DNA of 64,000 nucleotides from Alisma plantago-aquatica (GCA_963693085.1 OY856412.1:966081281-966145280), one strand, 5' to 3'; shown: positions 11,521-25,110, counted from the first letter of the stretch. The notes: generated from the letters alone by a model not told the origin. Program-made: numbers and translations.

Positions 11521-13351
11521 ACTATCATATCTGAGAGCTTGAGAGTTGGTATGAGGAGTAGAAATGATGAGCATATTTAAATTGTAAGAGTATATTTAAC
11601 ATTGGATTGTAACTTTTCCTTAGACGATGTGAGTACATAGTGAGTTGAACGCAACATGATACTTGATAACCTGGTTTTACGTAAAGTAGGGCAAGAGAAA
11701 ATGTCACCCACCTAAGATGCTGTGGAGAAGTACAACATGCATTGATTACCAATGCTGAAATATCATGATATCTAGATATAACATTTGTTGAACCAATAGT
11801 ATTATGTTGAGTACACATGTTAGAAATATTTAGTAACTGAATGATGGTAGAAATTATGTCAAAATTATGTTGTGAAAAAACATAAGGAGCGGAATGAGAA
11901 GAGTATGCTAAAAGGAGGATAATTTTCTTGCTATATGTTATAAAACCATTAACTATGTAGATCGACAACCAAGTTCTTGTAGAGTAATACATTTATCATT
12001 GAATTTTAAAATATCTCCTAATAGGATGTTGAGAAAGAGCTTTTCTAAGAAAGGACATGCATCTCTATTATGCACAACATGAAAAGAAGTGTACACTCTC
12101 TTAGTAGGTACATGCAAGCACCTATTTCCTTTGTGAAGAGAACTATATCATAAAAATATATATGACAATGATCTTAGATAAAGCTTGCCTAAAACATAGC
12201 TATAGAAATATGGAAAACAAAAAAATACAAACACACTCAAATGAAAATTGTTTGGTTTGTGGTTCTCAAATGCTTGAGTGGTGTATTGTTATGTGAAAAT
12301 CTAAATGCAAATCTATTGATGACATTTTGAACAGTCAAGAAATCTTGCATCGATCGATCTTTGGAACATCAACATAAAGTATTATGCAAGTCCTAATTTA
12401 ACTATACACCCATGCAACCTCTCTTCAACACCATTATGTTCATGTATATAAGGATACGAAAGTTCATGCAATTTTTTTAATCCAATATATATGATTCCAA
12501 AATATTATTCTCAACATTATTCTTTCCGTATGAGTCAAAATACTTATAATGATGCTGAATCTTTTTTCTATCATTGTATGAACCTAGTATAAAAATGAGC
12601 AAAGTTTCCTTGATTGGAAAGAACCAAGAAAACCTTTTGAAATCACAAATGAACAAGGCATATGCAATAATACATGCATAATTTTGTTGGTTATTTTCCT
12701 TATAGATCCACATAATATTTTGAAAAGTATAAATAACACATTGATGTCAATTTGAAAAAGGTAACCTAATACTTTTACCCATTTATACATGGTACATACA
12801 AGTTGATGTTTGTAGTTGCTAAAACAACTCCTTTTTTCTTGACTAGTTGAAAAATTGTGGGATTGGTGAATGTTATTGATGCTTGTGCCACACCTTCCCT
12901 ATTAATAAATTTCAAAGGAATGTTTGAGGGTGGTGTTGGTCAAGAACATATATGCTTCACCATACACAATTCTTGGCTAGACAAGCATGATACTGCATAT
13001 AAAAATAAATATCTTAAAGAAGAGGAAATGATAGGGCATTTTTTTGCAATTTGAAAGATAATAATATTTTTGTTCTCATTAAGGTAAAAAGAATTTAATA
13101 AATTTGATTTTTTTTTCATGTATTATGAAATCAATGTATATATGCATAATGGATGATATGAAAAATTACCAACCATGAAATCATGAAACCTTTGTAAATG
13201 ATAAGTTTTTAAAATTTACTTGGGTTTTGAACTGTGATAGAAACTTAAGAGAAGACTTTACACTCATTTACAATTGCTTAATAATGCCTCAATCAAGTAG
13301 TGCCCATGTTTCTTTAGTCAACAACTATATCTTGATTTTATTAGTGACAAT
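11521..13351. other. Unassigned AT-rich DNA left of Copia-A
   Basis: No recognised gene, repeat array or terminus is present. The longest open stretch (11525-11992, minus) has low-complexity, Ser/Tyr/His-rich composition and no family resemblance. It could be very old transposon DNA, possibly the upstream part of the copia-E remnant. Confidence 0.3.
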
Positions 13352-15288
13352 TGTTGGGTTTTTGGAAAAGGGGTACAACAAATTAACAAAAAAAATCTTC
13401 CCTTTATACCCAACCGTCAGATCCATCATAGCTGTAAAACATCAATTCACGAAAGACATCAGAGGAATAAAAGGTGGTAACTTTGCACATACTAGTTGTC
13501 TAATAAATAGATGTATCTTATTTCAATGAAGAACATGATCGTCTAGATCTAGAATGTCCACCAAGAATTCAAATGGATAAGAAAAAAGAATATTGAGATT
13601 GGAAAACATGTTATTGTGAAGTTATCTTCTTTGGAAATAGTTTCTCCAAGCCTCCACACTTGTTCCTCTACCTTTTCTTCATTCATGCAGATGAGGGAGA
13701 ACATGGTGCACATCCTTAGCCACCAATTCAAAGATGAATAAGATTTTTCAATTTGATAGGCGTCCCATAACTCCCTTTCTTCTTGTATCTTGGGTAGACG
13801 TCTATAGGGTTATTTCCTCTCTCCAAGAAGGAAGTTGAGTGGCCAAATTGTCTCACAAATTGTCTCAAAAGATGTATCTCATCTTTTTGGATGTGCACCC
13901 TTTATATAGGAGAGTCACGGGCATGGAAAAACCTAATTCCAATCCCTTTTCTAATTGCAATCCAAAATAGTTTAATGCTGAAAAACTCTGAGATGTTTCC
14001 TAATCATATGATAAAAAATATGTTCACTCGATCAAGATTGCTGATCAACCAATCATGATAGTTTAGATCTAGATCTAAACCCCTTTTCAATTTTTGACTT
14101 TCCTTATAATACTGTGATTGCCTGGTCACCCGATCACATTAGTTTAGTGGAAAACTAAGTTGACTAAATGACAATTAATTGATCCATTGACCAAATCAAT
14201 AGATCAGTCAATCAGACATCTTGGTCACCCGATCATATGGAAAATCAACATGTTTATGATTATAACCATTCTAATCATATGTTTGATTTCAAACTTCAAT
14301 TTTCTTATGACCTTACGTATGTGACCCGATTGGTTCCTAATGACATTGGTAATGATGTTCAAAACAACACAAGAAAAGATTAGTGTGTAGCCACACATCA
14401 TTGCCACCTATGTAATAGGAATGAGTTGGAGAACAACTGCAACATTTAAAGTGATGAATGTTGCCCTGATCATATAATCTTTGTCACAATATACAAATTG
14501 AATTCAAGGCATGGAATATCATCCTCTTAATGTTCAATCTATATTCCTTCAACTAGAGTAGACTATTTGGGATAATGTGAGCTCAATATCATATATTGAT
14601 TCACATGAGCATGGCCATACATTTCATAGTCTCTCTTATCAAGTGGCTGTGATATCACTCAAAAGGAGGGGGAGATTCCATCTAGATCACTCACAATATT
14701 CTCCATGTGTCACAAAGTGTACCAATTACCACCTTTTTGGCAACTTGTTTTTCATAACATGCTGGGCTAGTGTTAAAGTACATAGAACAACATGTTTTAT
14801 TGTAGTGACTTTAGGTCTAAGGATCACAATGACTATTGTCACATTGATATATGACTCTGATATGTCATTGCATGACCTCCATGTGTCAATCTCAAGGTGG
14901 GTCTATCGATTAAAACTTGTTCTTTAACAATTTTTAATGTATTAGAGTTGATATCCAATATAATGACTAAAGTGACATGAAATTGTCATCACTCACCATA
15001 CATGTTAATCTTATGTATTATTGTTGTCCTATATTATCCACAATAATAACTGATTAGGGAAATAACAAGAATGAGTACTTTTATTATGCATATGATCTCA
15101 AGTTTAGGTCCTTAACCTAAACCATATGTCATCAATTTAAAACATTCTTAGGACATTATTAGGTTTATTGATTATCTCAATACTTAAACTAACATAATAA
15201 GTGGAATTTTCTTTTATTAGTAATCAAATCAAGTAAATGTGTTCCTTTTACAATCAACAATGATGACTCTCAATGAATAAAACCAACA
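13352..15288 (-). repeat. Putative 3' LTR of Copia-A
   Basis: On the minus strand a polypurine tract (AGTGCAAGTGGGAGGT) directly precedes TGTTGG at 15288. The sequence runs to a matching CCAACA end at 13352, which gives inverted TGTTGG/CCAACA termini and a length of 1937 bases. A TATA-like CTATATAAAGG lies within it near 13901-13911. The U3-like part (about 14240-15288) is homologous to 34378-35517 next to Copia-C. The partner LTR is outside the window, so the left boundary is a prediction. Confidence 0.55.
13898..13914 (-). promoter_or_regulatory. TATA-box-like site in Copia-A LTR
   Basis: The minus strand reads CTCCTATATAAAGGGTG, a good plant TATA element, followed by a pyrimidine/purine-mixed leader inside the putative LTR. 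It is the likely U3 promoter, inferred from sequence alone. Confidence 0.45.
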
Positions 15289-15432
15289 ACCTCCCACTTG
15301 CACTAGATCCAATCACTCAGAACATAAGTCTGATATAACTAGATGACCATCACATTTCTACTATGAAAGTGCTTTACAAAGAGGATTAGAAATGTTTCTT
15401 TCAAATGGTACTCTACAAAGCTTTATATCTCT

Positions 15433-16876
15433 TCATTGTATGATCTCATGCATGAAATGGTAACACCTGATTACGTGCTTGGAACACTGATGCGATCTGG
15501 GTTCCTTAGCTTGTGTAGCTCCATTATTTTTGTAGTAAATCTCTATTGTGTCTTCAATGTTGAGAACCACCCCAAGTTCACCAATGAACCTCTTGATCCA
15601 TACTGCTTCCTTTTCTTCACTAGAGGCAGCAATGTACTCGACATCCATTGTAGAATCAACCATTGTTTATTTCTTGGGACTCTTTCATCTCACATCTCTG
15701 CCACTTAGGAAAAACACAAATCTAGTTTGGTATGTGTAATCATCCTTGTCTATTTGGAATCTTGCATTAGTGTAACCTTTTACAACTAACTCTTCCTCAC
15801 AACCATAAATTAGGAACTAATCTCAATTATTATCAAGTACTTAAGGATGTTCTTTACTTCTATTCAGTGATCATCACCTAGATCTGACTAGTACCTGGTT
15901 GTCATGCTCAAAGCATACATGACATCTGGGAACATGCATATCATTTCATACACGATCGATTCAATTTCTGAGGCATATGGAATGTTACTCATGCATGCCC
16001 GCTCTTGCAAAGAGCTAGGACATTGAGTTCCAAAGATACTTATTCCATGAGACATGAGTAAGTTTCCTCTCTTTATATTATGCATACTAAACCTTTTTAT
16101 CACACTGTTGATGTATGTACTCTAGCTTTGGTTAAGAAAACTTCTGGATCTATCTCTATAGATATTTATTCCTAGAATATGGGATGATCATCTAAGTCCG
16201 TCATGGAGAAGATATTTCCCAAAAAAGTTTTTATTAATTACAAAGTAGGTATGTCATTTCCCATCAGTAGTGTGTCATCTACGTATAATATGAGATATAC
16301 AATATTGCTCCCACTAACCTTATTATAGATACAAGATTCATCTTCATTTTGGATAAAGCCAAACAATTTCACTATCTCATCAAAACAAATATTCCAACTC
16401 CCAAAGATGCTTGCTTTAATTCATAGATTCAATTTGTATCTTACTGACTTTATCAACTTTGGTAGATCAATGAAACCTTCAGGTTGTGTCATGTACACAT
16501 CCTCTAGAAGATTCCCCTTAAAAAAAGTAGTTTTAACATCCATTTACAAAATCTCCATGATAAGATGCACTGGTAAGCATGATCATAATGGATTTAATCA
16601 TGAATCTAGTGAAAACATTTAATCATAGTCAACACTTTGAACTTCTTTGAAAACTTTTGCAACTAACCTGCATTTATAGGTTTGCAATTACCATCCTTGT
16701 TAATATTCTTCTTGAAGACCCATTTGCACCTACCTCTTTAGGTGGATCCACACCTCTTTAGGTGGATCCACCAAGGTTGATACCTTGTTGGTATACATGG
16801 ATTCCATCTCAGATCTCATGGCCTCAAGTAATATCTTAGAATCTGGTCCCTCAATAACCTCATTATAGGTATTTGG
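15433..16876 (-). pseudogene. Copia-A reverse transcriptase/RNase H (3' half of pol)
   Basis: On the minus strand, from 16876 downward, the segment encodes the start of copia RT (SEMESMYTNKVSTLVDPP-like), a YVDD box followed by LLMGND near 16260-16290, the SNIPYASEIES motif near 15950-16000 and the RNase H end (VEYIAASSEEKEAVWIKRF) at 15550-15660. The closest relative in the window is Copia-C, with the same domain order. Multiple stops and frameshifts break it. One lesion is a perfect 20-base tandem duplication at 16732-16771 in the RT start. The element was cut at 16876 by the insertion of Gypsy-B. Confidence 0.85.
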
Positions 16877-17247
16877 TGTGACACCCATCGCCACACAAAG
16901 CGAGATTACTCAAAACAAAGCCACAGAAGAAAGATTAACAAACAGATTATCAGAAAACACTATAAATTAAAACCATTTTCATAAAACTTCCAAACAACAA
17001 GAACCTTCACATATAAGTCCTTTCATGCCTCAAAGCATATACAAGGCGTGCTACCAACCTATAAACAAAGAACTGTTTGAACACATATACACATGGTTCC
17101 ACCACATCTGGTATATAAAAGGGCACATAAAGAAAGCACGCTCACAAAACATATACAAAATGTTCCCAAAGACCCGAGTGTACATGGATGACTCTAGGAC
17201 TCTATCAACAAAATACATCCATCAACACTGCCAACCTCGTCAGCTAC
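16877..17247 (-). repeat. Gypsy-B left (3') LTR, segment 1 of 3
   Basis: This segment is homologous to 57036-57406 of the right LTR. It begins TGTGACACC, where the right LTR has TGTGATGCC, and stops at the TAC target site where CACTA-2 inserted. Confidence 0.92.
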
Positions 17248-17670
17248 CACTACTACAGAATCCGCCTTTGGCATCAGTTGTTTAACCCCTTTTAGCGACG
17301 GTTTTCAAGCAACGCCTATGTGGGCGCCGCTAAAGGTCGAACTCTTCGACGTCGATTTTATAATGACGCCTATATAACCTATAGGCGTCGGTTATATATA
17401 GTAAGCCGACGCCAAAAGGGTTTGCACCACAAAAAAGGGCGCCATCTAGGACACTTTCTGCATCAGTTATCAACTAAACAACCGATGCTATATAACCTAT
17501 AGGTGTCGATTTTATACGAATAAGTGACGCCATTTCCACCACGGCCGTGGTTTCCTGCACAGTCGGATTGTTTGTCACATTAGGCGGCGGTTTTTATCCA
17601 ATAACCGGCGCGGTAGGCCTTTTATGGCGGTGTTCTATAAATAACCGACGCCTATATTCTAATTTTTTTT
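17248..17670. repeat. CACTA-2 left terminus and subterminal repeats
   Basis: After the CACTA end, the motif GGCGTCGGTT and its complement AACCGACGCC recur in both orientations about every 30-50 bases. The motif is degenerate in several copies. A CCACGGCCGTGG palindrome lies at about 17537-17548. The zone is homologous to 50118-50580 in CACTA-3. These arrays are the probable binding sites of the element's own DNA-binding protein; that role is inferred from En/Spm. Confidence 0.85.
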
Positions 17671-17932
17671 CTTATCAATTTGCAGGCCTACTGTGGCTGG
17701 TCAGCACGATGAGAACCTATTGTTCAGTTTTTTGAACTACAGGTTTACGACATCCATTGATATAAGCCTGCAAACAGGCCACAAACCTACAAAATCAACA
17801 AATATTTTTTCACACAAGTAGATACATTCAAACATCAATTCAATTCTCACATTCACACATGTAGAAACATTCAAATACATGTAGAAACATTCAAACATGT
17901 AAAAACATTCAGAATTATTCATTTACAAAATA

Positions 17933-20900
17933 TCATTCAACATCGCTATCAGCATCCCGATTATATCTTACAACCGCCACTTCTTGTATGGCTCTTGCCC
18001 ATTCTTCTCTTACTTCATTTAATACTTCCATCGTATATGGAGCATGTACATTTTTTAAGCATTTACCTATAGTGTGGTAAGTTTTAAACACCTGCAAAGA
18101 GAATGATGTATATATATAAGTAATAATATAAAAATAAGATTGATATATTTCATACTAACTAATGAGACTATGTATAATACCTCATGTATGGTATCGATGT
18201 CCAATGCGGCATGTTGGATAATCATCTGCATAAATCACATCACATAGTATGCGCATGCCCAACCGTTGTCTTGTGTAGCGCACTATAAATTGAAACATAC
18301 AAAATATTAAAAAATACAACTAAGCACAGTTCACATAAATAATATATACATTGGAGTCGGGAACTTACTTTTACGTTCTCCCAAATTATTGGTTGGTTCT
18401 TTCTCCTTGGGACCTATCCTCCAACATTTTTGAATGCATCTAAACCCCTACATGTTAATGTAACACAGTAAATTGCATAATTAAATAGTAATGTAATAAC
18501 AAATGTTAATGGATATAAAAATGTAATATTTCTCACCAGAATAATGACATTCTCATTACTTGTCCAAGTTTAGTATTCAATGTACTCCCCACAGGATCTA
18601 GATAATAAACAGTGAACGTCTCGGGGAGAATAACTAGTAACTCCCAATGCCTACCGCTAGAGGTAAAAAAGTTAAAAATTAATAACTCAAAATCCACAAT
18701 AAAAATGTAATTTTCTTAAGTCCAAATTATAAGTAAAGTAAACTTACTTGACATTGAATGGAGCTATTATTATCGTCTTCTTTTGCTAACCGAAAACTGT
18801 AAAATCATCTATACAGTATTGTTGAACACTATCAGGGTCTTTAGCTACCATACTAATCAATGATGGAATCAAAAATCCCACATGATCAAATGCAAATTGT
18901 TTGCAATGATCTTCGACTAAGTAGCTGCAAAACATGTATTACGTATGCATTAATATATAAGAAACCAGATCACCGGATCTTACACAAGGTATATGGATGT
19001 ATAAACAAGATCTCACCTTATCCATGTCTCTATCATTGATGTATTCAGCCAATCATACATAAACAGCTCAATAATATCTTGTATAAATAAAGAGCTTTCG
19101 TATGATTGACCTGCATAATCCGCTTCTAAAGAAACAATTATAGGGCAATGTATATTATGTGCCCGTAGACAACATGCCATTCCCCTACAAGTAGGACCTA
19201 ACAGGTATTTTAGGTCAGTTGGAACCCAACTTGGTAATGCAGGAAGTGGAGGTGGAGGCCTAGGTGCTCTGGGTGTCTTCTTTTTAACATGTATATATAA
19301 TTTCAGATCCGTTGACCTCATATATACACAATAACAATCTAAAGTAATGTAAATTTATCTTTCAATTTTAGTAGTGTAGACGACATCTGCTTTGGGCCAC
19401 AATATCACCCTACCTTTTGCCTCAGCAAGTGTATCAATATCCAGGTGGGGATATGACAATGTAGCTTCCCTACAATCGGATAATACACGTATTGGGCTCA
19501 CACGAACATAGCCCTGTGGCATTGGAGTCCCGTGAAACATTGCCCCAGGAAGGGACGGGTAAGCCTGCGCCTCTGCAACAACATAGTCTTGTATTCTTAA
19601 GCGGCATGGCTTCAATGCCTACAAATTTATGTAAAGAATATTATACATATATACATATTATCTTGAAAACGTATCATCTTGAAAAGACTAGCTACAATGT
19701 CATAAACAATACTTACAGCAGACGTGTTAGGCGGTGGGTCTACATGATTACTCTCAATATGTGCATCAGGAGAAGAGTGGGTCGCCATAGGCTGATTGGA
19801 AGCCTGAGATGCCTGCCACCACACCATTTCTTCCTTGACTTTCTCATCAACTATATCATTGACCTTCTTAGCAACTATATCCTCAACTCTCTTATTCTCC
19901 TATACATGGATAAAAGAAACATTAGCTTCTTATTATTGAATTTCCTTTTGCAGTAACATTCTAAAAAAAGAATAGGTTACCTCTTCTTGTGAAAGTCCCA
20001 CTCTAGGTTTGCGCTGGGATGGCCCAAAGAATGCTTTGATGCCCACACCAGCGCCTGCACCCCTAACACATCCAGGATGCTCTGGGTTACCCAGAGCAAC
20101 TGTCAATTCATCCCTTATGCCCTGAGGGATGAACGTACCTTGTTTCCTCTACTTGTGTAGCTCCCGCTAATCACCATCAACATAAATTGGTAAGTTAACA
20201 CCACAAATAATCAATATTCAAATGATTGCTCTAAGAGTTGTATTTTACCATTTTTGCAGTCACCTCAGCAGTTACAGGCTTCTTTATTTCACCCTTCTTG
20301 TTTTGCCTCCCAACTATCCAGACATCATGGCGAGGCATGGGTGTGGCACATGTAGTAGAGGACTCCTGAGTAGCAGCAGACTCCGCCAGTAGTCTTTGGC
20401 AAATGCTTGCATAGCCCTTTGGACCCATAGTGTGGTCATGCACATTCAGTGCACGCCTTGCTTTTTGCACCTCACCGAGGGCCTAGTTAGTATGCACATT
20501 AATGATTTGGTTAGTAGCACTAAATGTTAATCTTGAATAGGTGAATACAACGTATATTAATTAAATTGGGAGTGACGCCTAATACCTTGAATTCTTCAAA
20601 TTTTCTTGAAGCAACAAACATGTCCCAATCTTCTTTGTCCAAGAAGTTCCACTGTTCAAGGGCTGACTTCTTCTTCTTATCACCATCTTTTCTGTATTCT
20701 CTGTTGAGATTTGTCCTATAGTTCCTTAGCATCTTTCCAGGGCATTGCATCACACTTTTACGATGCAGCTTCTCATCCAATGCAAACAGATTCTGTAAAA
20801 TAGAATTGCTATTAACTAGTATCCAAAAATAGAATTGCAAATAATAGAATTTGTAATCTACAAAATAGAATTGCAAATAATAATAACTCATGCATAAATC

Positions 20901-21404
20901 CTTCCATATCATGTCTTTCTTTGCCTGAGGAACTTTATGCCAATTATCATACTTAACACCACAATGGCTTCGAGTGACAACCCCAAGATAGTTTACAAAA
21001 TTATTGCGGTTCACTCCAATTGCATTTCCTCCATTATCAAACTCCACAACCAATTTGGATCCACTGCCACTTAGCTCTATTAACTTATTCAACAGAGTGA
21101 TGCCCCTTTTCTTGTTAAGTGTTTGGTGATGCGCATCAAGTTCCTCCAGTGCTTCAGTGGGTACATGTGCATCATCAACCTAAAATTTGACAAAAATAAA
21201 CACACTGAATTAGCCCAATATAGAAATATGGGATATATGACATAACTAGAAGATAATGAATTTTATAGAAATATTGGATATGTTTTTAGAACTTACATTG
21301 GTCTCCTCGCCATGCTCATCATGGACAACATGCTCATCATGGACTTCATGCTCATCTTGGACTTCATGCTCATCATGGACATCATGCTCATCATGGTCAG
21401 CCAT
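17933..21404 (-). pseudogene. CACTA-2 transposase/Ulp1 accessory gene, multi-exon, decayed
   Basis: The start at 21404 opens an N-terminus of repeated HDEHEV-like units. Likely exons (minus) include 21297-21404, 20892-21179, 20586-20792, 20249-20482, 19981-20166, 19717-19899, 19364-19618 and about 19021-19285, then four or five Ulp1 exons down to the stop at 17933-17935. The middle has a Transposase_24-like part; the end has the peptidase motifs GRHWELLVI, VYYLDPVG and GWACAYYVM. Stops lie at 20149, 18786, about 18415 and 18235. The donor at 20891 is changed from GT to AT, and another near 19363 from GT to GA, relative to CACTA-3. The active-site residues themselves remain. Confidence 0.8.
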
Positions 21405-21541
21405 ATGAAAATGTCATTAAAAAGGAAAACATTTAGCATTTGTATTAACTAGAAGATAATGAAACATCAAATCTAAAAATGATATTGATATTAAAAAAGC
21501 AAACATTTAGCTTCAATAAAAAAATATAAACATGCATGCCT

Positions 21542-24500
21542 CTAAAATTGTGATCTTTTATCAATTAACAATCCTTCATTGTGATCTCCGCGCACATATA
21601 AGTCATCATTAGCTTCAATATTTTGTGGAGTTGGCAACCCAACTGAGAATGGACTAGATTTATCATACTTATCATAGTACTCTTCTTCATCTATAGGATC
21701 TTCAATGAACTGTCTTTTACCATGAAGAACAACCGACCATTTATCATTTATAGGATCATCGATATAGAATATTTGTTTCGCCTGTGATGCCAATATGAAT
21801 GGTTCACCCTTCTCGCCAATCTTTTCAAAGTTCACTAAAGTGAAACCCAATTCATCCACTATAACTCCTTTGGTGTTATCAACCCAATTACATTTAAAGA
21901 GTGGAATTCTGAAATCTATGTAGTCAAACTCCCATATGTCTTCAATGACACCGTAATATGACATTTTAGCTTCACGTGGACTCTTATCCTTTGCACTTAC
22001 AAAATACATAGTCGACTCTTGAAGAGTGACCCCACTGTTTTGGACGACACTCTTATCATCTTGGCACTTTGTGTAATATGTGAACCCATTAATGTCAAAC
22101 CCTTCATAAGACATAACATTCAGTTTTGGTTTAAAGGCGAGGCATTTGATAGTTTCCGTAATATCATTTGGTGTTTGAGATAGTTGATGTAAGACTTTAT
22201 CTTCAAACCACTTAGTAAAAGTCTTGTTATGCTCTCTAGCAAGCCACATTGAACTTGCTCGAGGATGTTGTCTCTTGATGAAATTGGTATGTTCCTCGAT
22301 ATAAACACTCACTTCGTCCATGTTGTGTAAAATATACAAGTGACCTTGTTCCAACTGCTCATGGCTGATTACTTTCACCCATGATCCCAAAATTCCTTTT
22401 CCCTCCTCAATATTCTTGTCATTAACAGGAGTGTTATTACCACTCAAAAAGTCATTGCAAAAATCCATAACCTCTCTCGCCACATAACGTTCAATAATAC
22501 TCCCTTCAGGCGGATAACGGTTTTGGAACATCACCGTTAAAAATGCTCATGTATCGTTCAAAGGGATACATCCAATGCAAGAAAACTGGTCCCAACATTT
22601 TCACTTCCCTAGTCAAGTGGACAACAAGATGTACCATGATATCAAAGAACGAAGGAGGGAAATACATCTCAAGCTGACATAGGGTAACAACCACTTCTCT
22701 TTGCAAATTATCGAGAGTATCAGGGTCAATAACTTTGCTGCATAGACTGTTGAAAAAGAAACAAAGTCTGGTGATTGCAAACCTTACATGCTTCGGCAAT
22801 ATAGATCAAATTGCCATGGGCAATATTTGTTGCATTAGAGTGTGACAATCATGAGATTTAAGACCTATCAACTTCAAATCTTTCATTGATACCAATCTAC
22901 GGATGTTGGATGAGTAACCACGTGGCACCTTAACATTTACCAAGCATTCACAAAAAGCTTTCTTCTCCTTTCTAGACAACGTGTAACAAGCGGGAGGTAA
23001 GTATGTTCTTTTATTACCCATTTCACGTAATTCTGTTAATTCTGACCTTATTCCCATTTCACGTAGGTCCAGTCTGGATTTTATCCCATCTTTAGTCTTA
23101 CCTGGTATATTTAACAGAGTACCAATGATTCCATCACAGACATTTTTCTCAACGTGCATTACATCGATACAATGCCTGAATGTCAAAGAACTCCAATAAG
23201 AAAGATCCCAAAATATTTACTTCTTCTTGAATGAAGAATTGTCACTCCGTGTGGCCATACTACATTGTGATTTCTTACCAAATTCATTGACAATGTCTTT
23301 TACTCTTTCATAAACAACATCCCCGGGTATAGGTTTAGGTGCACTCCGTTCATCATTCCATCCATTGAATGCTTTGCGCTTCCTATGATACCGATGAAAT
23401 TTTGAAAGAAACCTTCGATGACCAAGATATACAGTCTTGCCGCCATGTTTTAGTCTTATTGAATCAGTGTTTTCTTCACATATAGGACACACTTTAGCTC
23501 CTTTGACACTATATCCAGACAAATTCCCATATGCTGGAAAGTCATTAATAGTGCAAAACAACATAGCGTGCAAACAAAATGTCTCTCTTCCTGAAGCATC
23601 ATAGGTCATCACACCTTCAGCCCAACGTTTCTTTAAGTCATCAATCAGAGGTTCAATATAAACATCGATATCATTTCCAGGTTGTTTAGGGCCCGATATC
23701 AACAATGACAGCATAACGTACTTATTTTTCATACACAGCCAGGTAGGAAGATTGTATATAAAAAGCATGACTGACCAAGTGCTATGTTGGCTGCTCAATG
23801 TCCCGTACGGATTCATCCCATATGTACAAAGCCCAAGTCTTAGATTCCTATCTTCTTCACCAAATTTGGGGTACAATAGATCAATCGTCTTCCACTATGG
23901 GGAATCTGACGCATGTCGTAGGATCCCATCATTATTTTTCTTAACATCTACATGCCACCTCAAATTCTTTACATCTTTCAGATTTGCAAACAAGCGTTGA
24001 AACCGTGATATTATAGGTAGATACCACAACACCTTGGCAGGAGAAACAGTTTTGGACTCCCCCGAAGTCGTCAATTTATACCGTGATGCACCACATTTTG
24101 GACAATCTTTCAAATCCACATAGTCCTTTTGAAATAATACACAATCATTCGGGCATGCGTGTATCTTCTTGGCCTCCATTCCCATTGGGCACAACAATTT
24201 CTTTACCCAGTATGTTGAGATCGGCAAATCGTTTCCTTCAGGAAGCATTTCTTTCAACAAAGTCAACAATGAAGTGAAGCTTTTGTCGCTCCATCTATTG
24301 TTAGCTTTCAACTTATACAATCTCAACACAGCGCTAAGCTTCGTAAACTTAGCACAACATGTGTATAACGGTATCTTAGCATCATGCACAATGTTTCTAA
24401 AGACAGGAGGTGGATCGATGTGCTCTACCCTACAACTATCCATCATCGCATCAACGATGTCTACTGGAACTAGTTCATTCACATCTACGTCATCGGAGGC

Positions 24501-24791
24501 AATTTCTTCTTCCACCCAAGAACTGCTATCAACATCCACTAGTTTCGAGTTTGAAATCTCTCCATGCCAGTGCCATTCTGTACAGCCTTGTACAATCCCG
24601 TTGCACATGACATGAATTTTGATTTCCTCACCAATGCTGACTTTCAAGTTGTTACCGCAATGCCTACATGGACAGTAGAACCTATCTCCAGGTTCTTTCC
24701 TATGTTCCTCGGTAAATCTAATAAACTGATCAAGACCAGATATAAACTCTGGGGTGCAGCGATTGCGAATGGACATCCATGATCTATCCAT
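21542..24791 (-). pseudogene. CACTA-2 TNP2-like transposase, full length but broken
   Basis: I place the start at 24791 (MDRSWM), the usual beginning of TNP2-type proteins, rather than four codons upstream. Domains in order are the transposase-associated zinc-finger-like N-terminus (FYCPCRHCGN), the TNP2 core (CPKCGASRY, CPICEENTDSIRL), a DUF4218-like region (FPPSFFDIMVHLVVH) and a DUF4216-like region (MSYEGFDINGF, NWVDNTKGV). Stops interrupt the frame at 23895, 23217 and 22806, and a frameshift lies near 22530. Aligned to CACTA-1, the 22806 stop is a CGA-to-TGA change. This protein would cut the CACTA ends; as it stands it cannot be made in one piece. Confidence 0.92.
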
Positions 24792-24962
24792 TTCTATGAT
24801 CAAAGAGAAAACAAGTATATATTAGGACAAGATTAGGGTATACACTTACATCCTAAGTGAGATTAGGTGTTCAAGAATAGTCCCAAACCGGGGACTATCC
24901 AAAATTTACTCCTATTATCTAGACCCATAAGGTTTTCTATTTGTTTGGCTTATTTGCAATTA

Positions 24963-25110
24963 GGGGTAGACACTGGATTCTGATGGTAATAGTCCCAGCC
25001 ACGCAAACTGTATATTATCTAGACCCATCTGATGTTGAAGTAGATAGTGCGGGACATGGAAAATATTGTCAGATTAAGAGGTACAATGAAGACGAACTCC
25101 ATACAAACAA
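24963..25110 (+). pseudogene. Orphan Ulp1 peptidase exon fragment on the opposite strand
   Basis: After an acceptor-like TTGCAATTAG (ending 24962), the plus strand encodes GRHWILMVIVPATQ and then TVYYLDPSDVEV, the His and Asp motif block of C48/Ulp1 proteases. The element's own Ulp1 gene is on the minus strand more than 3 kb away and has a different sequence at these positions, so this is not a shadow of it. The Cys block is absent. It is most simply a fragment captured from another CACTA-type Ulp1 gene. Confidence 0.75.

Noticed and set aside
11525..11992. 155-residue minus-strand open frame
   Set aside because: No family resemblance and low-complexity composition, with flanking frames equally open in AT-rich DNA. 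Not called as a gene.
14577..14927. 116-residue plus-strand frame
   Set aside because: It is antisense to the putative LTR of Copia-A, whose sequence matches 34378-35517 on the other strand.
19492..19956. 154-residue plus-strand frame
   Set aside because: Antisense to exons 6 and 7 of the CACTA-2 accessory gene.
24169..24615. 148-residue plus-strand frame
   Set aside because: Antisense shadow of the CACTA-2 transposase.
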